Shown: positions 1 through 9,940, numbered from the stretch's first letter. The stretch: 64,000 nt of DNA from Auanema rhodensis (GCA_964057225.1 OZ059894.1:11480131-11544130); one strand, 5' to 3'. The notes: generated by a model from the sequence alone, not told the origin. Numbers and translations: made by a program.

Positions 1-2924
1 ATGTCAGGTCGGAGTGTACTATTAATGCCAGGAAGAGGCTGGTTAGTGTAAACTTCTCCGTTTTTAGGCTCTGGCAGGGCTTTGATAAGACGGTCCACGA
101 TGTTGTTGTGGCGGAGTTGGATTGCTCTCGTGTGAAAGTGGCAGTGTCCAAGAACATGTGCAGCAGTTTCGTTGGGGTAACTACACCTGCGGCACTGTTT
201 GTTTCCTTCTCCGTGTCTTCTACAGCCATTGAGCTGGAGAGTATTAAGTCGAGCCTTGTGGATGAATCGCCAATCAGCAAACCGTATGAAATCTCCCTTC
301 GCCATAAAGTGATTGGACGCTTTGTTGAGCATTGTGACATCAAAGACTTTCCCTTGATCCGGTTTTTGAAGAAGGATCCGAAGGTCTTTCAGCCATAATG
401 CACGTCGCAGGCTTCTGTGGCATAGTGAAGGTGTTAACAGTTGGTTGTTTAGATTGAGTTCTAAACCACTTTCGAGGCATGTCCAGTTAGCGTTGATGAG
501 TTTCTTGAGTTGACGCATCGCTACTCTTACTCTAGTCCAGATGGAGGAAACATCAGATGTTTCGGTGTCGAAAATGCCATCAACGGAACCGTTGTAATAT
601 GCAGCTGTCTCATCGTTACTGGCTTGACGTTTAATCCTTTTTGATGCTACTTTTATTGAGTCTTGATGCGCAATATCAGCTACTACAAGATCAGATGACT
701 TCAAAAGTTGGTAGGCATGAGTGACTTCACAGACGTCTGACAGGTGTTGGAGTCGAGAGAGACCAAGTCCGCCGTAGTTGGTTGGCAGGTAGATTGGTTC
801 AGCACTGGCGTTTGGAGGATAGTGCATCCATCTACGGGCACAGCGTTTGAGTTCTTTGTCAAAGGCGACTAGTTTACTCTTTGGGACGTGGCCATTCGTC
901 ATATGAAAATTAAGGCAGGGCATCAGGAAGGTGCGTACTGCGTCAGCTTTCTGCCATTCAGCCAGTAAGGATTTGTCAATTTTTTCCAAGTGTTGACTCA
1001 TGATATTCACTGTTGGAACCGCAGACTTATGTAAATGCATTCCAGTAGGGATTCCCAGGTGGGAGTAGCTGTCAAATTTGCTGAGAGCGGGTAGAAAGCA
1101 GCTCTGAAGCATGTATGAGGCTGTTGATATTTTCCCTTTGTCGATCGTCAAAGTGGCGCATTTCGCTGGTTTGAAGGTCAAGCCTGTGAAATTAGCCGCA
1201 TTTGATGCTGCGTCCAACATTTTCTGTAGATCTTCTGATGATGAGGAGACCAGGGCAAGGTCATCGGCGTACGCTAGCACAGCGATGTTGTGATTGTGTA
1301 GCTTATAGCCTGTAGAGGTTTCCAAGATGGTTTTAATTAGAGGTTCAATGGCAAGGTTGAACAGGATCGGAGATAGTGGGGATCCTTGTAACACACCTGC
1401 GTGAACTGGAATGGTCGAAGTGAGTCCGGAGCCTGTCTGGATTCTTGTAGAGGCATCTGTGTATAGAGCTCGTACTCGGGATATTGAGGCTTCAGCCATT
1501 CCTGACCATCTTAGAACGTCTAGCAGAGTTTCGTGTGGCAGCGATCCAAAAGCGTTTGCGAGATCAAGCCAAGCAATTGCAATTTTCTCACGTTTACGTT
1601 TAGCGTCTGCAATGGTACTTTGCAACAAAAAGTTGTGTTCCATGCATCCAGCTTTGGCCACAAAGCCCTTTTGGGAGGGAGAAAGTCTTTTTTCTGCTCT
1701 TGCCCATGTTAGCAGTCGATGCGTAAGACAAGCTGAGTACGTCTTACCAATTGTGCACGAAAGTGCTATTGGTCGCCAGTTGTTAATGTCAGCTTTATCA
1801 CCTTTCTTATGGATGAGGACGGTGGTCGACTCTTTCCAGGAAAAAGGGATGTGTCCTAGCTTGTGTACGGTGTTAAATATCGCTGCTAATATGTGACCTC
1901 CTTGGTCAAATTTCTTCCAGTGCGAGTATCGAAGTCCATCAGCTCCTGGAGCCGTATCGCTGCAACGTCGTATGCGTTCCCAGACTTCCAAAGGGGTGAA
2001 AACACCTTCTAATGGGTCGGTACTAGTTGGCAAATCCGGTCTGGTGACTGTGATGGGGAGGGCTGGGCCTTGACTGCTGTGAACAGAAAGGAAGTGTTTT
2101 TCAACATCTGCAGATGGTATGGTGCAGGTTTCACTTTGTTCTCCGAGCAGTTGTCGAAAGGCTTTCTTCTTGTTGGCCCTCCAAAGCTTCTGGATCTTCA
2201 TCGCCTGGGTTTTTTGGTCTTCCTCAGGTTGTGTGTGTGGTCGGCGCCTTTGTCGGAAGTTGGGAACTTTGATCATAATGTCAAGAGACTTTCTGATTGT
2301 GTCTACCAACTCTTCCAGGACCTGCTCGAGCTCACTTTTGCATACTACCTTTTTAATTCTATCCACCCAAATATTTTCAGAGTTTCTATTCGGATCAGGG
2401 TCGGCAAAAGATGGTTCTGTACTCGGAACCCTGATCTCGTTGAATATTTCACTCTCTCGCGGAAGGGGGGAAACTTCGGCCTCTGGGGACAAGTCCAGAA
2501 TTGGGGCCTCAAACAAGCGTACCGTTGATGGAGATCCTTGTTCCTGTCCACTGGATGATGTTTCCTCCATTGTACGCTCCTCCACGGGCGGGGTGGTCGT
2601 CCTTGTGCCTGGTGGGCGGGTGTTCCTGATCCTCCGCAATATAGGGCGGGAACTGGGCTCTCTCGGAGATAGAGGTGAGATCACCACAGTTTCCTCTATG
2701 ATGCGGAGGCATCCTTCAGCTTTTTTCTGATGGCTTTTAACGGCCTTCAGATTGCTGGTGAGGCCACAGGCACGGCACTCAAATTCTACTCCGACCTCAT
2801 GTTCTCTCCGAAGATGGCGGACGAGACCATTGTGGTCTGAGTAGGATCGCGGAATAGGAGCGCAGATTGAACAAGAAAAAGGGCTCTGAAGAGGCACCTT
2901 TAGCTTGTAAAGCCCTTGCTCCAT
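1..2924 (-). CDS. Retrotransposon protein (zinc fingers, RT, endonuclease), C-terminus outside window
   Basis: This is the first 974 or so codons of the 1,092-residue retrotransposon protein described in full at 33012-36290. The ATG at 2922-2924 corresponds to the copy 2 start, and the frame looks open to the window edge. Present are the two N-terminal zinc fingers (C18/C21/H37/H42 and C50/C53/H65/C72), the whole reverse transcriptase with YADD at 552-555, the CCHC knuckle at 911-928 and the beginning of the endonuclease (RPD at 972-974). The remaining endonuclease residues would lie left of base 1. The only differences noticed from copy 2 are synonymous. I infer a potentially active copy, but the missing C-terminus cannot be checked here. 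Confidence 0.9.
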   Translation of the reverse strand, partial: MEQGLYKLKVPLQSPFSCSICAPIPRSYSDHNGLVRHLRREHEVGVEFECRACGLTSNLKAVKSHQKKAEGCLRIIEETVVISPLSPREPSSRPILRRIRNTRPPGTRTTTPPVEERTMEETSSSGQEQGSPSTVRLFEAPILDLSPEAEVSPLPRESEIFNEIRVPSTEPSFADPDPNRNSENIWVDRIKKVVCKSELEQVLEELVDTIRKSLDIMIKVPNFRQRRRPHTQPEEDQKTQAMKIQKLWRANKKKAFRQLLGEQSETCTIPSADVEKHFLSVHSSQGPALPITVTRPDLPTSTDPLEGVFTPLEVWERIRRCSDTAPGADGLRYSHWKKFDQGGHILAAIFNTVHKLGHIPFSWKESTTVLIHKKGDKADINNWRPIALSCTIGKTYSACLTHRLLTWARAEKRLSPSQKGFVAKAGCMEHNFLLQSTIADAKRKREKIAIAWLDLANAFGSLPHETLLDVLRWSGMAEASISRVRALYTDASTRIQTGSGLTSTIPVHAGVLQGSPLSPILFNLAIEPLIKTILETSTGYKLHNHNIAVLAYADDLALVSSSSEDLQKMLDAASNAANFTGLTFKPAKCATLTIDKGKISTASYMLQSCFLPALSKFDSYSHLGIPTGMHLHKSAVPTVNIMSQHLEKIDKSLLAEWQKADAVRTFLMPCLNFHMTNGHVPKSKLVAFDKELKRCARRWMHYPPNASAEPIYLPTNYGGLGLSRLQHLSDVCEVTHAYQLLKSSDLVVADIAHQDSIKVASKRIKRQASNDETAAYYNGSVDGIFDTETSDVSSIWTRVRVAMRQLKKLINANWTCLESGLELNLNNQLLTPSLCHRSLRRALWLKDLRILLQKPDQGKVFDVTMLNKASNHFMAKGDFIRFADWRFIHKARLNTLQLNGCRRHGEGNKQCRRCSYPNETAAHVLGHCHFHTRAIQLRHNNIVDRLIKALPEPKNGEVYTNQPLPGINSTLRPD

Positions 2925-2976
2925 CTCTAGCAGATCTAAAGACTTACGTAGTACAGTTGCAATATCGATTTAGCCA
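1..2976 (-). mobile_element. U2-inserted R2/NeSL-type (Utopia-like) retrotransposon, copy 1, 3' end outside window
   Basis: The 5' part of a non-LTR retrotransposon in the same orientation as its host U2. Its 5' end abuts U2 nt 96 at 2976/2977; the 3' end lies left of the window. By eye it differs from copy 2 (32615-36342) at two positions over nearly 3 kb, for example g versus a near 785 and t versus c near 2347, both synonymous. This implies very recent retrotransposition or copying of the locus by array recombination. Confidence 0.93.
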
Positions 2977-3072
2977 TTAACCTTATTGTGAACCAATGGA
3001 ACACATATCGAAGGTTAATTCGATAAGAACGATTACTACACTTTGATCTTAGCCAAAAGGCCGAGAAGCGAT
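2977..3072 (-). pseudogene. U2 snRNA unit 1, 5' part (nt 1-96), interrupted
   Basis: U2 nt 1-96 with its promoter side intact, followed in the direction of transcription by element copy 1. Bases 2977-3034 (nt 39-96) are the right-hand target duplication; the matching left copy with U2 nt 97-189 lies outside the window. The Sm site (nt 100-106) is separated from this fragment by the element, so it cannot make U2 snRNA. Confidence 0.92.
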
Positions 3073-3514
3073 ACAGCATAGCCATGAGTATCAAAGACAT
3101 CAAGCAAATGTATCGTACTTGTTACGAGTGCACTCTCTCATTTGAATATAAAAGTGTGGTTTGACAATCTTGACTGTACAGGTCATAAATGGCTCATATA
3201 AACTGTGGATTTACTCAACTTTTGGACTTATTTTTTTCTTATTCGAAGCGCTGCACTTTTTTCTATTCTTTTTATTCAAATACTTGTATATAGTTTTATA
3301 TGTACGGTTGCAAAGTTTCCGAATATTTTATATATTTTTATACAATAATTAGGAGAAGGTTAATACAATGAAATCTCCCAACTTTACAGTGTTTGTATTG
3401 CTTACAGTATCTAGAACAACCACTCTTGTAATATTAGAGCACATATCAATCAACAACTTTTTCTAGTTATCAAAGCTTTTTTATTTCTTCAAGATATTTC
3501 AAATAAAATATAAA

Positions 3515-3633
3515 AGCTTACGACACCCGGGATTCCCAAGCCGTCTCCGATCCAAGTACTAACCGGGCCCAACGTTGCTTGACTTGCCAGATCGGACGGG
3601 ATGGCGTACTTTCAACGTGGTATGGTCGTAAGC
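3515..3633 (-). rRNA. 5S rRNA, unit 1 copy A
   Basis: A-type flanks: aagatattt on the 3' side and caatgtta on the 5' side. Confidence 0.96.
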
Positions 3634-3874
3634 AATGTTATATTCTTCATTATCAGTTATATCACTCTAAATCTTGTTGTTAATAGTTAGGACCACAAAG
3701 AAAACAACAGGAACAGTAACAAATGAAATGCCCAAACTTTACAGTGTTCGAGTTATTTACAGTATCTAAGACTACCTCTGTCGTGTTATTAGAGCAAACA
3801 TTCGATTAACAACAACTTTTTTTTAGTTATCAAAGCTTTTTTATTTCTTCAAAAAATTTCAAATAAAATATAAA

Positions 3875-3993
3875 AGCTTACGACACCCGGGATTCCCAAG
3901 CCGTCTCCGATCCAAGTACTAACCGGGCCCAACGTTGCTTGACTTGCCAGATCGGACGGGATGGCGTACTTTCAACGTGGTATGGTCGTAAGC
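3875..3993 (-). rRNA. 5S rRNA, unit 1 copy B
   Basis: B-type flanks: aaaaaattt on the 3' side and caatgtca on the 5' side. It begins 360 bp from the start of copy A and has the same gene sequence. Confidence 0.96.
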
Positions 3994-5340
3994 AATGTCA
4001 TATTCTTCATTATCAGTTATATCACTCTAAATCTTGTTGTTAATAGATACGACCACAAAGAAAACAACAGGAACAGTAACAATAACAAAAAAAATTTTTT
4101 TTTCACCTATGTGTCTAAAGGTTAGCCATGTATCCGTTTATATATATATATATATATATATCAACAGTAAAAAGTCCAATCAAGAGAGAAATTTTTTCAA
4201 CACATAGTTGTTTTTTTTTTAAATATCATTGTTTTTCCTCATAACTCGGTTTAAACTCGTTCTAACCCGTTGAAATACGTCTAGAAAGTCTTTATAACAT
4301 GCATATGTATGATAGAACTTCATATTTATTGTAATAGAAAATTTTATTTTCAGACGTCTTGGTTAACAATGATATGTTTTACCCCCTTATAATTTTTATC
4401 ATAATGTTCCTTATACGGAACGCTCAATGAAACTTGCTTCCAGAAAAATTTCTTTCTATTTTTTCTTCATATGTACGTAGATACTATAGAGAACTATGAT
4501 AGAAAACTTTAACATTCACGAAATCATCATTTCTCATTACGCTACGGAGGTTTAAAAAGCTGTGTTTTACCTTATAATAGACCGGAAAACCCTTGTGTTA
4601 AAACTGGACCGTTTTTACACATATAAAAATGTCCCGTATTCGGGACCCTAATGTAACTTTTGATTCCCTATATTTTTTTTCATGAAATTTACAATCTACT
4701 GTAGAAAGAAGAATTATTTTTATAAAAACTGTAAATTTTTGAAAAATGAAAACAAAACGAAAACAAAAACAACTTTTTTTTGAACATTTTCTCACACAAG
4801 GGTCCCCCCTTACCTACTTTTTTTCTCATTACTCGTTTCAACCTCATCCGATCACTCTGCAAACATGTTTAATCGTTCTAACTTGTTGAAATACGTCTTA
4901 AAAGTCTAAACAACATGCATATGCATAATAGAAACCACCCGAATAGGCCCCCACGCACTAAACGAGATATATACATTACCAGTATAGTAATAGAACACAT
5001 ATTGAAGATTAATTCGATAAGAACAATTTATTGACGTAGAGAATGTTTGTTCCGAAAAACTACAATATTAAACTATAAAAGTAACAAAAGCGTAGAGGCA
5101 GCAAAGACATGAATAAACATAAATGTAAATACAGAATTACCAGGTAGTACATAAGTATGACAAAAAATTATAAGAAAGCCATGAAAATAGAAGGTTTGTG
5201 AACAAATGAGAGGTACATCTTTGATCGTATAGTCATTTCTAAACCGTTCGTATGCTGCAGCATCGTCATAAGCGTCACTCAAGTTGAATTTCCATGTGTA
5301 CTACACGATTTTCATTCTTATTGTTACATTCTTTCCCTGA

Positions 5341-5529
5341 GGGAATGGGCCGTTCCCGCCAGCAGTGCAAGAGCGGGTCGACCCGTGAGGTGGAGCTAGC
5401 AAGCCAGCATCTACCTCAAGTCTCAAAAATCGGTTAACCTTATTGTGAACCAATGGAACACATATCGAAGGTTAATTCGATAAGAACGATTACTACACTT
5501 TGATCTTAGCCAAAAGGCCGAGAAGCGAT
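5341..5529 (-). ncRNA. U2 snRNA, unit 2 (reference copy)
   Basis: U2 snRNA pairs with the intron branch point in the spliceosome. The 189-nt gene starts at the complement of 5529 with ATCGCTTCTCGGCC, then TTTTGGCTAAGATCAAAG and the branch-recognition motif GTAGTA (nt 34-39). Stem IIa can form between ATCGAA and TTCGAT (nt 49-54 with 62-67). The Sm site ATTTTTG lies at nt 100-106. A terminal stem-loop is closed by CCCGC/GCGGG (nt 153-175) and followed by AACGGCCC, as in other metazoan U2. The 3' end at nt 189 is placed by family length and could be a few bases off. One oddity is AATCG after GTAGT, where the human sequence as I recall it has ATCTG. This site is where all the retroelements insert. 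Confidence 0.96.
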
Positions 5530-5582
5530 ACAGCATAGCCATGAGTATCAAAGACATCAAGCAAATGTATCGTACTTGTTAC

Positions 5583-5592
5583 GAGTGCACTC
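5583..5592 (-). promoter_or_regulatory. Candidate U2 PSE: palindrome GAGTGCACTC at -63 to -54
   Basis: A perfect 10-bp palindrome lies 54-63 bp upstream of U2 nt 1, where metazoan snRNA genes usually have their proximal sequence element. It is present upstream of every U2 5' end I inspected. The position is observed; the function is inferred, and I do not recognise it as a known nematode PSE consensus. Confidence 0.4.
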
Positions 5593-5971
5593 TCTCATTT
5601 GAATATAAAAGTGTGGTTTGACAATCTTGACTGTACAGGTCATAAATGGCTCATATAAACTGTGGATTTACTCAACTTTTGGACTTATTTTTTTCTTATT
5701 CGAAGCGCTGCACTTTTTTCTATTCTTTTTATTCAAATACTTGTATATAGTTTTATATGTACGGTTGCAAAGTTTCCGAATATTTTATATATTTTTATAC
5801 AATAATTAGGAGAAGGTTAATACAATGAAATCTCCCAACTTTACAGTGTTTGTATTGCTTACAGTATCTAGAACAACCACTCTTGTAATATTAGAGCACA
5901 TATCAATCAACAACTTTTTCTAGTTATCAAAGCTTTTTTATTTCTTCAAGATATTTCAAATAAAATATAAA

Positions 5972-6090
5972 AGCTTACGACACCCGGGATTCCCAAGCCG
6001 TCTCCGATCCAAGTACTAACCGGGCCCAACGTTGCTTGACTTGCCAGATCGGACGGGATGGCGTACTTTCAACGTGGTATGGTCGTAAGC
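5972..6090 (-). rRNA. 5S rRNA, unit 2 copy A (reference copy)
   Basis: 5S rRNA of the large ribosomal subunit, made by RNA polymerase III. It starts at the complement of 6090 with GCTTACGACCATACCACG and ends GTGTCGTAAGCT, whose terminal GCTTACGAC/GTCGTAAGC pair forms helix I. Internal control segments include AAGCAACGTTGGGCCC and GGATCGGAGACGG. A TTTT run directly after the 3' helix (AGCTTTTA) is the expected Pol III terminator. It has no intron and no obvious pseudogene lesion. A-type flanks are aagatattt (3') and caatgtta (5'). Confidence 0.97.
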
Positions 6091-6331
6091 AATGTTATAT
6101 TCTTCATTATCAGTTATATCACTCTAAATCTTGTTGTTAATAGTTAGGACCACAAAGAAAACAACAGGAACAGTAACAAATGAAATGCCCAAACTTTACA
6201 GTGTTCGAGTTATTTACAGTATCTAAGACTACCTCTGTCGTGTTATTAGAGCAAACATTCGATTAACAACAACTTTTTTTTAGTTATCAAAGCTTTTTTA
6301 TTTCTTCAAAAAATTTCAAATAAAATATAAA

Positions 6332-6450
6332 AGCTTACGACACCCGGGATTCCCAAGCCGTCTCCGATCCAAGTACTAACCGGGCCCAACGTTGCTTGAC
6401 TTGCCAGATCGGACGGGATGGCGTACTTTCAACGTGGTATGGTCGTAAGC
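6332..6450 (-). rRNA. 5S rRNA, unit 2 copy B
   Basis: Same 5S gene sequence as copy A; B-type flanks aaaaaattt (3') and caatgtca (5'). The flanks on both sides are diverged versions of the copy A flanks, so the pair arose as a 360-bp tandem duplication including spacer. Confidence 0.97.
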
Positions 6451-6592
6451 AATGTCATATTCTTCATTATCAGTTATATCACTCTAAATCTTGTTGTTAA
6501 TAGATACGACCACAAAGAAAACAACAGGAACAGTAACAATAACAAAAAAAATTTTTTTTTCACCTATGTGTCTAAAGGTTAGCCATGTATCC

Positions 6593-6595
<3 letters not shown>

Positions 6596-6642
<47 letters not shown>
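6596..6642. repeat. (TA)n microsatellite, unit 2
   Basis: An uninterrupted TA tract of 47 bp between atccgtt and caacag. The same tract in other units ranges from 21 to 109 bp and accounts for all length variation apart from loss of a 5S period and inserted elements. Confidence 0.95.
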
Positions 6643-6644
<2 letters not shown>

Positions 6645-6738
6645 ACAGTAAAAAGTCCAATCAAGAGAGAAATTTTTTCAACACATAGTTGTTTTTTTTT
6701 TAAATATCATTGTTTTTCCTCATAACTCGGTTTAAACT

Positions 6739-7416
6739 CGTTCTAACCCGTTGAAATACGTCTAGAAAGTCTTTATAACATGCATATGTATGATAGAACT
6801 TCATATTTATTGTAATAGAAAATTTTATTTTCAGACGTCTTGGTTAACAATGATATGTTTTACCCCCTTATAATTTTTATCATAATGTTCCTTATACGGA
6901 ACGCTCAATGAAACTTGCTTCCAGAAAAATTTCTTTCTATTTTTTCTTCATATGTACGTAGATACTATAGAGAACTATGATAGAAAACTTTAACATTCAC
7001 GAAATCATCATTTCTCATTACGCTACGGAGGTTTAAAAAGCTGTGTTTTACCTTATAATAGACCGGAAAACCCTTGTGTTAAAACTGGACCGTTTTTACA
7101 CATATAAAAATGTCCCGTATTCGGGACCCTAATGTAACTTTTGATTCCCTATATTTTTTTTCATGAAATTTACAATCTACTGTAGAAAGAAGAATTATTT
7201 TTATAAAAACTGTAAATTTTTGAAAAATGAAAACAAAACGAAAACAAAAACAACTTTTTTTTGAACATTTTCTCACACAAGGGTCCCCCCTTACCTACTT
7301 TTTTTCTCATTACTCGTTTCAACCTCATCCGATCACTCTGCAAACATGTTTAATCGTTCTAACTTGTTGAAATACGTCTTAAAAGTCTAAACAACATGCA
7401 TATGCATAATAGAAAC
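6739..7416. repeat. Diverged internal duplications in the long spacer (unit 2)
   Basis: 6739-6800 and 7355-7416 are direct diverged copies, sharing cgttctaac, gttgaaatacgtct and acatgcatatg. A second pair has a GTTCC/GGAAC hairpin at 6887-6902 and a GTCCCG/CGGGAC hairpin at 7112-7127, each followed by ctaatg or ctcaatg and then aactt. The order a-b-b'-a' implies nested duplications. No gene is recognised in it. Confidence 0.65.
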
Positions 7417-7471
7417 CACCCGAATAGGCCCCCACGCACTAAACGAGATATATACATTACCAGTATAGTAA

Positions 7472-7509
7472 TAGAACACATATTGAAGATTAATTCGATA
7501 AGAACAATT
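7472..7509 (-). pseudogene. Decayed U2 fragment (nt 39-76) in spacer, unit 2
   Basis: 38 bp match U2 nt 39-76 at 34 positions, for example in ttaattcgataagaaca. All four differences are G/C in U2 to A/T here. The fragment stops at nt 39, exactly where current elements are inserted, and continues into tattgacgtag, which resembles the left end of the 865-bp element (tattgaagtag). The other units carry it at the positions given in their entries. Inference: the 3' flank of an ancient U2-targeted insertion. Confidence 0.8.
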
Positions 7510-7780
7510 TATTGACGTAGAGAATGTTTGTTCCGAAAAACTACAATATTAAACTATAAAAGTAACAAAAGCGTAGAGGCAGCAAAGACATGAATAAACA
7601 TAAATGTAAATACAGAATTACCAGGTAGTACATAAGTATGACAAAAAATTATAAGAAAGCCATGAAAATAGAAGGTTTGTGAACAAATGAGAGGTACATC
7701 TTTGATCGTATAGTCATTTCTAAACCGTTCGTATGCTGCAGCATCGTCATAAGCGTCACTCAAGTTGAATTTCCATGTGT
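7510..7780 (-). mobile_element. Probable fossil of an 865-bp-type element in unit spacer (unit 2)
   Basis: The first 37 bases align with the left (3') end of the 865-bp element at about three quarters identity. Further in, the minus strand can be read through the peptide RNDYTIKD, comparable to RHDYEMKA in the 865-bp element. There is no ATG for that reading and no recognised product. The right boundary is uncertain. This region is part of every unit and was amplified with the array. Confidence 0.5.
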
Positions 7781-7821
7781 ACTACACGATTTTCATTCTT
7801 ATTGTTACATTCTTTCCCTGA

Positions 7822-8010
7822 GGGAATGGGCCGTTCCCGCCAGCAGTGCAAGAGCGGGTCGACCCGTGAGGTGGAGCTAGCAAGCCAGCATCTACCTCAA
7901 GTCTCAAAAATCGGTTAACCTTATTGTGAACCAATGGAACACATATCGAAGGTTAATTCGATAAGAACGATTACTACACTTTGATCTTAGCCAAAAGGCC
8001 GAGAAGCGAT
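7822..8010 (-). ncRNA. U2 snRNA, unit 3
   Basis: 189 nt, no difference noticed from the unit 2 copy. Confidence 0.96.
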
Positions 8011-8452
8011 ACAGCATAGCCATGAGTATCAAAGACATCAAGCAAATGTATCGTACTTGTTACGAGTGCACTCTCTCATTTGAATATAAAAGTGTGGTTT
8101 GACAATCTTGACTGTACAGGTCATAAATGGCTCATATAAACTGTGGATTTACTCAACTTTTGGACTTATTTTTTTCTTATTCGAAGCGCTGCACTTTTTT
8201 CTATTCTTTTTATTCAAATACTTGTATATAGTTTTATATGTACGGTTGCAAAGTTTCCGAATATTTTATATATTTTTATACAATAATTAGGAGAAGGTTA
8301 ATACAATGAAATCTCCCAACTTTACAGTGTTTGTATTGCTTACAGTATCTAGAACAACCACTCTTGTAATATTAGAGCACATATCAATCAACAACTTTTT
8401 CTAGTTATCAAAGCTTTTTTATTTCTTCAAAAAATTTCAAATAAAATATAAA

Positions 8453-8571
8453 AGCTTACGACACCCGGGATTCCCAAGCCGTCTCCGATCCAAGTACTAA
8501 CCGGGCCCAACGTTGCTTGACTTGCCAGATCGGACGGGATGGCGTACTTTCAACGTGGTATGGTCGTAAGC
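8453..8571 (-). rRNA. 5S rRNA, unit 3 (single, A/B recombinant)
   Basis: Only 5S in the unit; both immediate flanks are B-type (aaaaaattt, caatgtca). Confidence 0.96.
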
Positions 8572-8713
8572 AATGTCATATTCTTCATTATCAGTTATAT
8601 CACTCTAAATCTTGTTGTTAATAGATACGACCACAAAGAAAACAACAGGAACAGTAACAATAACAAAAAAAATTTTTTTTTCACCTATGTGTCTAAAGGT
8701 TAGCCATGTATCC

Positions 8714-8763
<50 letters not shown>

Positions 8764-9940
8764 ACAGTAAAAAGTCCAATCAAGAGAGAAATTTTTTCAA
8801 CACATAGTTGTTTTTTTTTTAAATATCATTGTTTTTCCTCATAACTCGGTTTAAACTCGTTCTAACCCGTTGAAATACGTCTAGAAAGTCTTTATAACAT
8901 GCATATGTATGATAGAACTTCATATTTATTGTAATAGAAAATTTTATTTTCAGACGTCTTGGTTAACAATGATATGTTTTACCCCCTTATAATTTTTATC
9001 ATAATGTTCCTTATACGGAACGCTCAATGAAACTTGCTTCCAGAAAAATTTCTTTCTATTTTTTCTTCATATGTACGTAGATACTATAGAGAACTATGAT
9101 AGAAAACTTTAACATTCACGAAATCATCATTTCTCATTACGCTACGGAGGTTTAAAAAGCTGTGTTTTACCTTATAATAGACCGGAAAACCCTTGTGTTA
9201 AAACTGGACCGTTTTTACACATATAAAAATGTCCCGTATTCGGGACCCTAATGTAACTTTTGATTCCCTATATTTTTTTTCATGAAATTTACAATCTACT
9301 GTAGAAAGAAGAATTATTTTTATAAAAACTGTAAATTTTTGAAAAATGAAAACAAAACGAAAACAAAAACAACTTTTTTTTGAACATTTTCTCACACAAG
9401 GGTCCCCCCTTACCTACTTTTTTTCTCATTACTCGTTTCAACCTCATCCGATCACTCTGCAAACATGTTTAATCGTTCTAACTTGTTGAAATACGTCTTA
9501 AAAGTCTAAACAACATGCATATGCATAATAGAAACCACCCGAATAGGCCCCCACGCACTAAACGAGATATATACATTACCAGTATAGTAATAGAACACAT
9601 ATTGAAGATTAATTCGATAAGAACAATTTATTGACGTAGAGAATGTTTGTTCCGAAAAACTACAATATTAAACTATAAAAGTAACAAAAGCGTAGAGGCA
9701 GCAAAGACATGAATAAACATAAATGTAAATACAGAATTACCAGGTAGTACATAAGTATGACAAAAAATTATAAGAAAGCCATGAAAATAGAAGGTTTGTG
9801 AACAAATGAGAGGTACATCTTTGATCGTATAGTCATTTCTAAACCGTTCGTATGCTGCAGCATCGTCATAAGCGTCACTCAAGTTGAATTTCCATGTGTA
9901 CTACACGATTTTCATTCTTATTGTTACATTCTTTCCCTGA

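Larger units (their letters stand above)
3034..5340 (-). repeat. Array unit 1 (remaining part)
   Basis: Two 5S genes. The TA tract is 4139-4160 and the decayed U2 fragment is 4991-5028. Gene-less stretches 3073-3514 and 3994-5340 hold the standard unit spacers described for unit 2. Confidence 0.9.
5341..7821 (-). repeat. Array unit 2 (reference unit, 2,481 bp)
   Basis: Left to right: U2 (5341-5529); spacer 5530-5971 with the U2 upstream region; 5S A; 5S B; TA tract 6596-6642 (47 bp); long spacer 6451-7821. The long spacer holds diverged internal duplications, a decayed U2 fragment (7472-7509) and probable fossil element DNA. Short ORFs in the spacers depend on TTG or GTG starts, or read through the TA tract as alternating Ile-Tyr, and I do not consider them coding. 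Confidence 0.93.
7822..9940 (-). repeat. Array unit 3 (2,119 bp, single 5S)
   Basis: One 5S gene with an A-type left flank (tttttctag) changing to B type at aaaaaattt, so the A/B exchange happened within the roughly 30 bp before the 5S. TA tract 8717-8761 (45 bp); decayed U2 fragment 9591-9628. Gene-less: 8011-8452, 8572-9940. Confidence 0.92.

Noticed and set aside
5618-5809. 63-codon plus-strand ORF repeated in every unit (TVQVINGSYKLW...)
   Set aside because: It starts at TTG, not ATG, lies in the U2-5S spacer and is repeated only because the unit is repeated. No recognisable domain.
5810-5860. Possible spliced-leader RNA (ggttaatacaatg... followed by a GT) near 5S copy A
   Set aside because: No convincing donor plus Sm site at SL RNA spacing, no SL1 match, and the segment is simply the diverged partner of the flank of 5S copy B.
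6491-6688. ORF with a long Ile-Tyr repeat
   Set aside because: It is a translation of the (TA)n microsatellite, and its length and frame change from unit to unit.
7079-7276. 65-codon minus-strand Lys/Phe-rich ORF in each long spacer
   Set aside because: Depends on a GTG start in AT-rich sequence and spans the spacer hairpin. Composition explains it.
7676-7763. Host exon with SDAYDDAAAYERFRNDY reading
   Set aside because: No ATG, no clear splice sites, in every unit next to the U2 3' end. Fossil element sequence is the simpler explanation.
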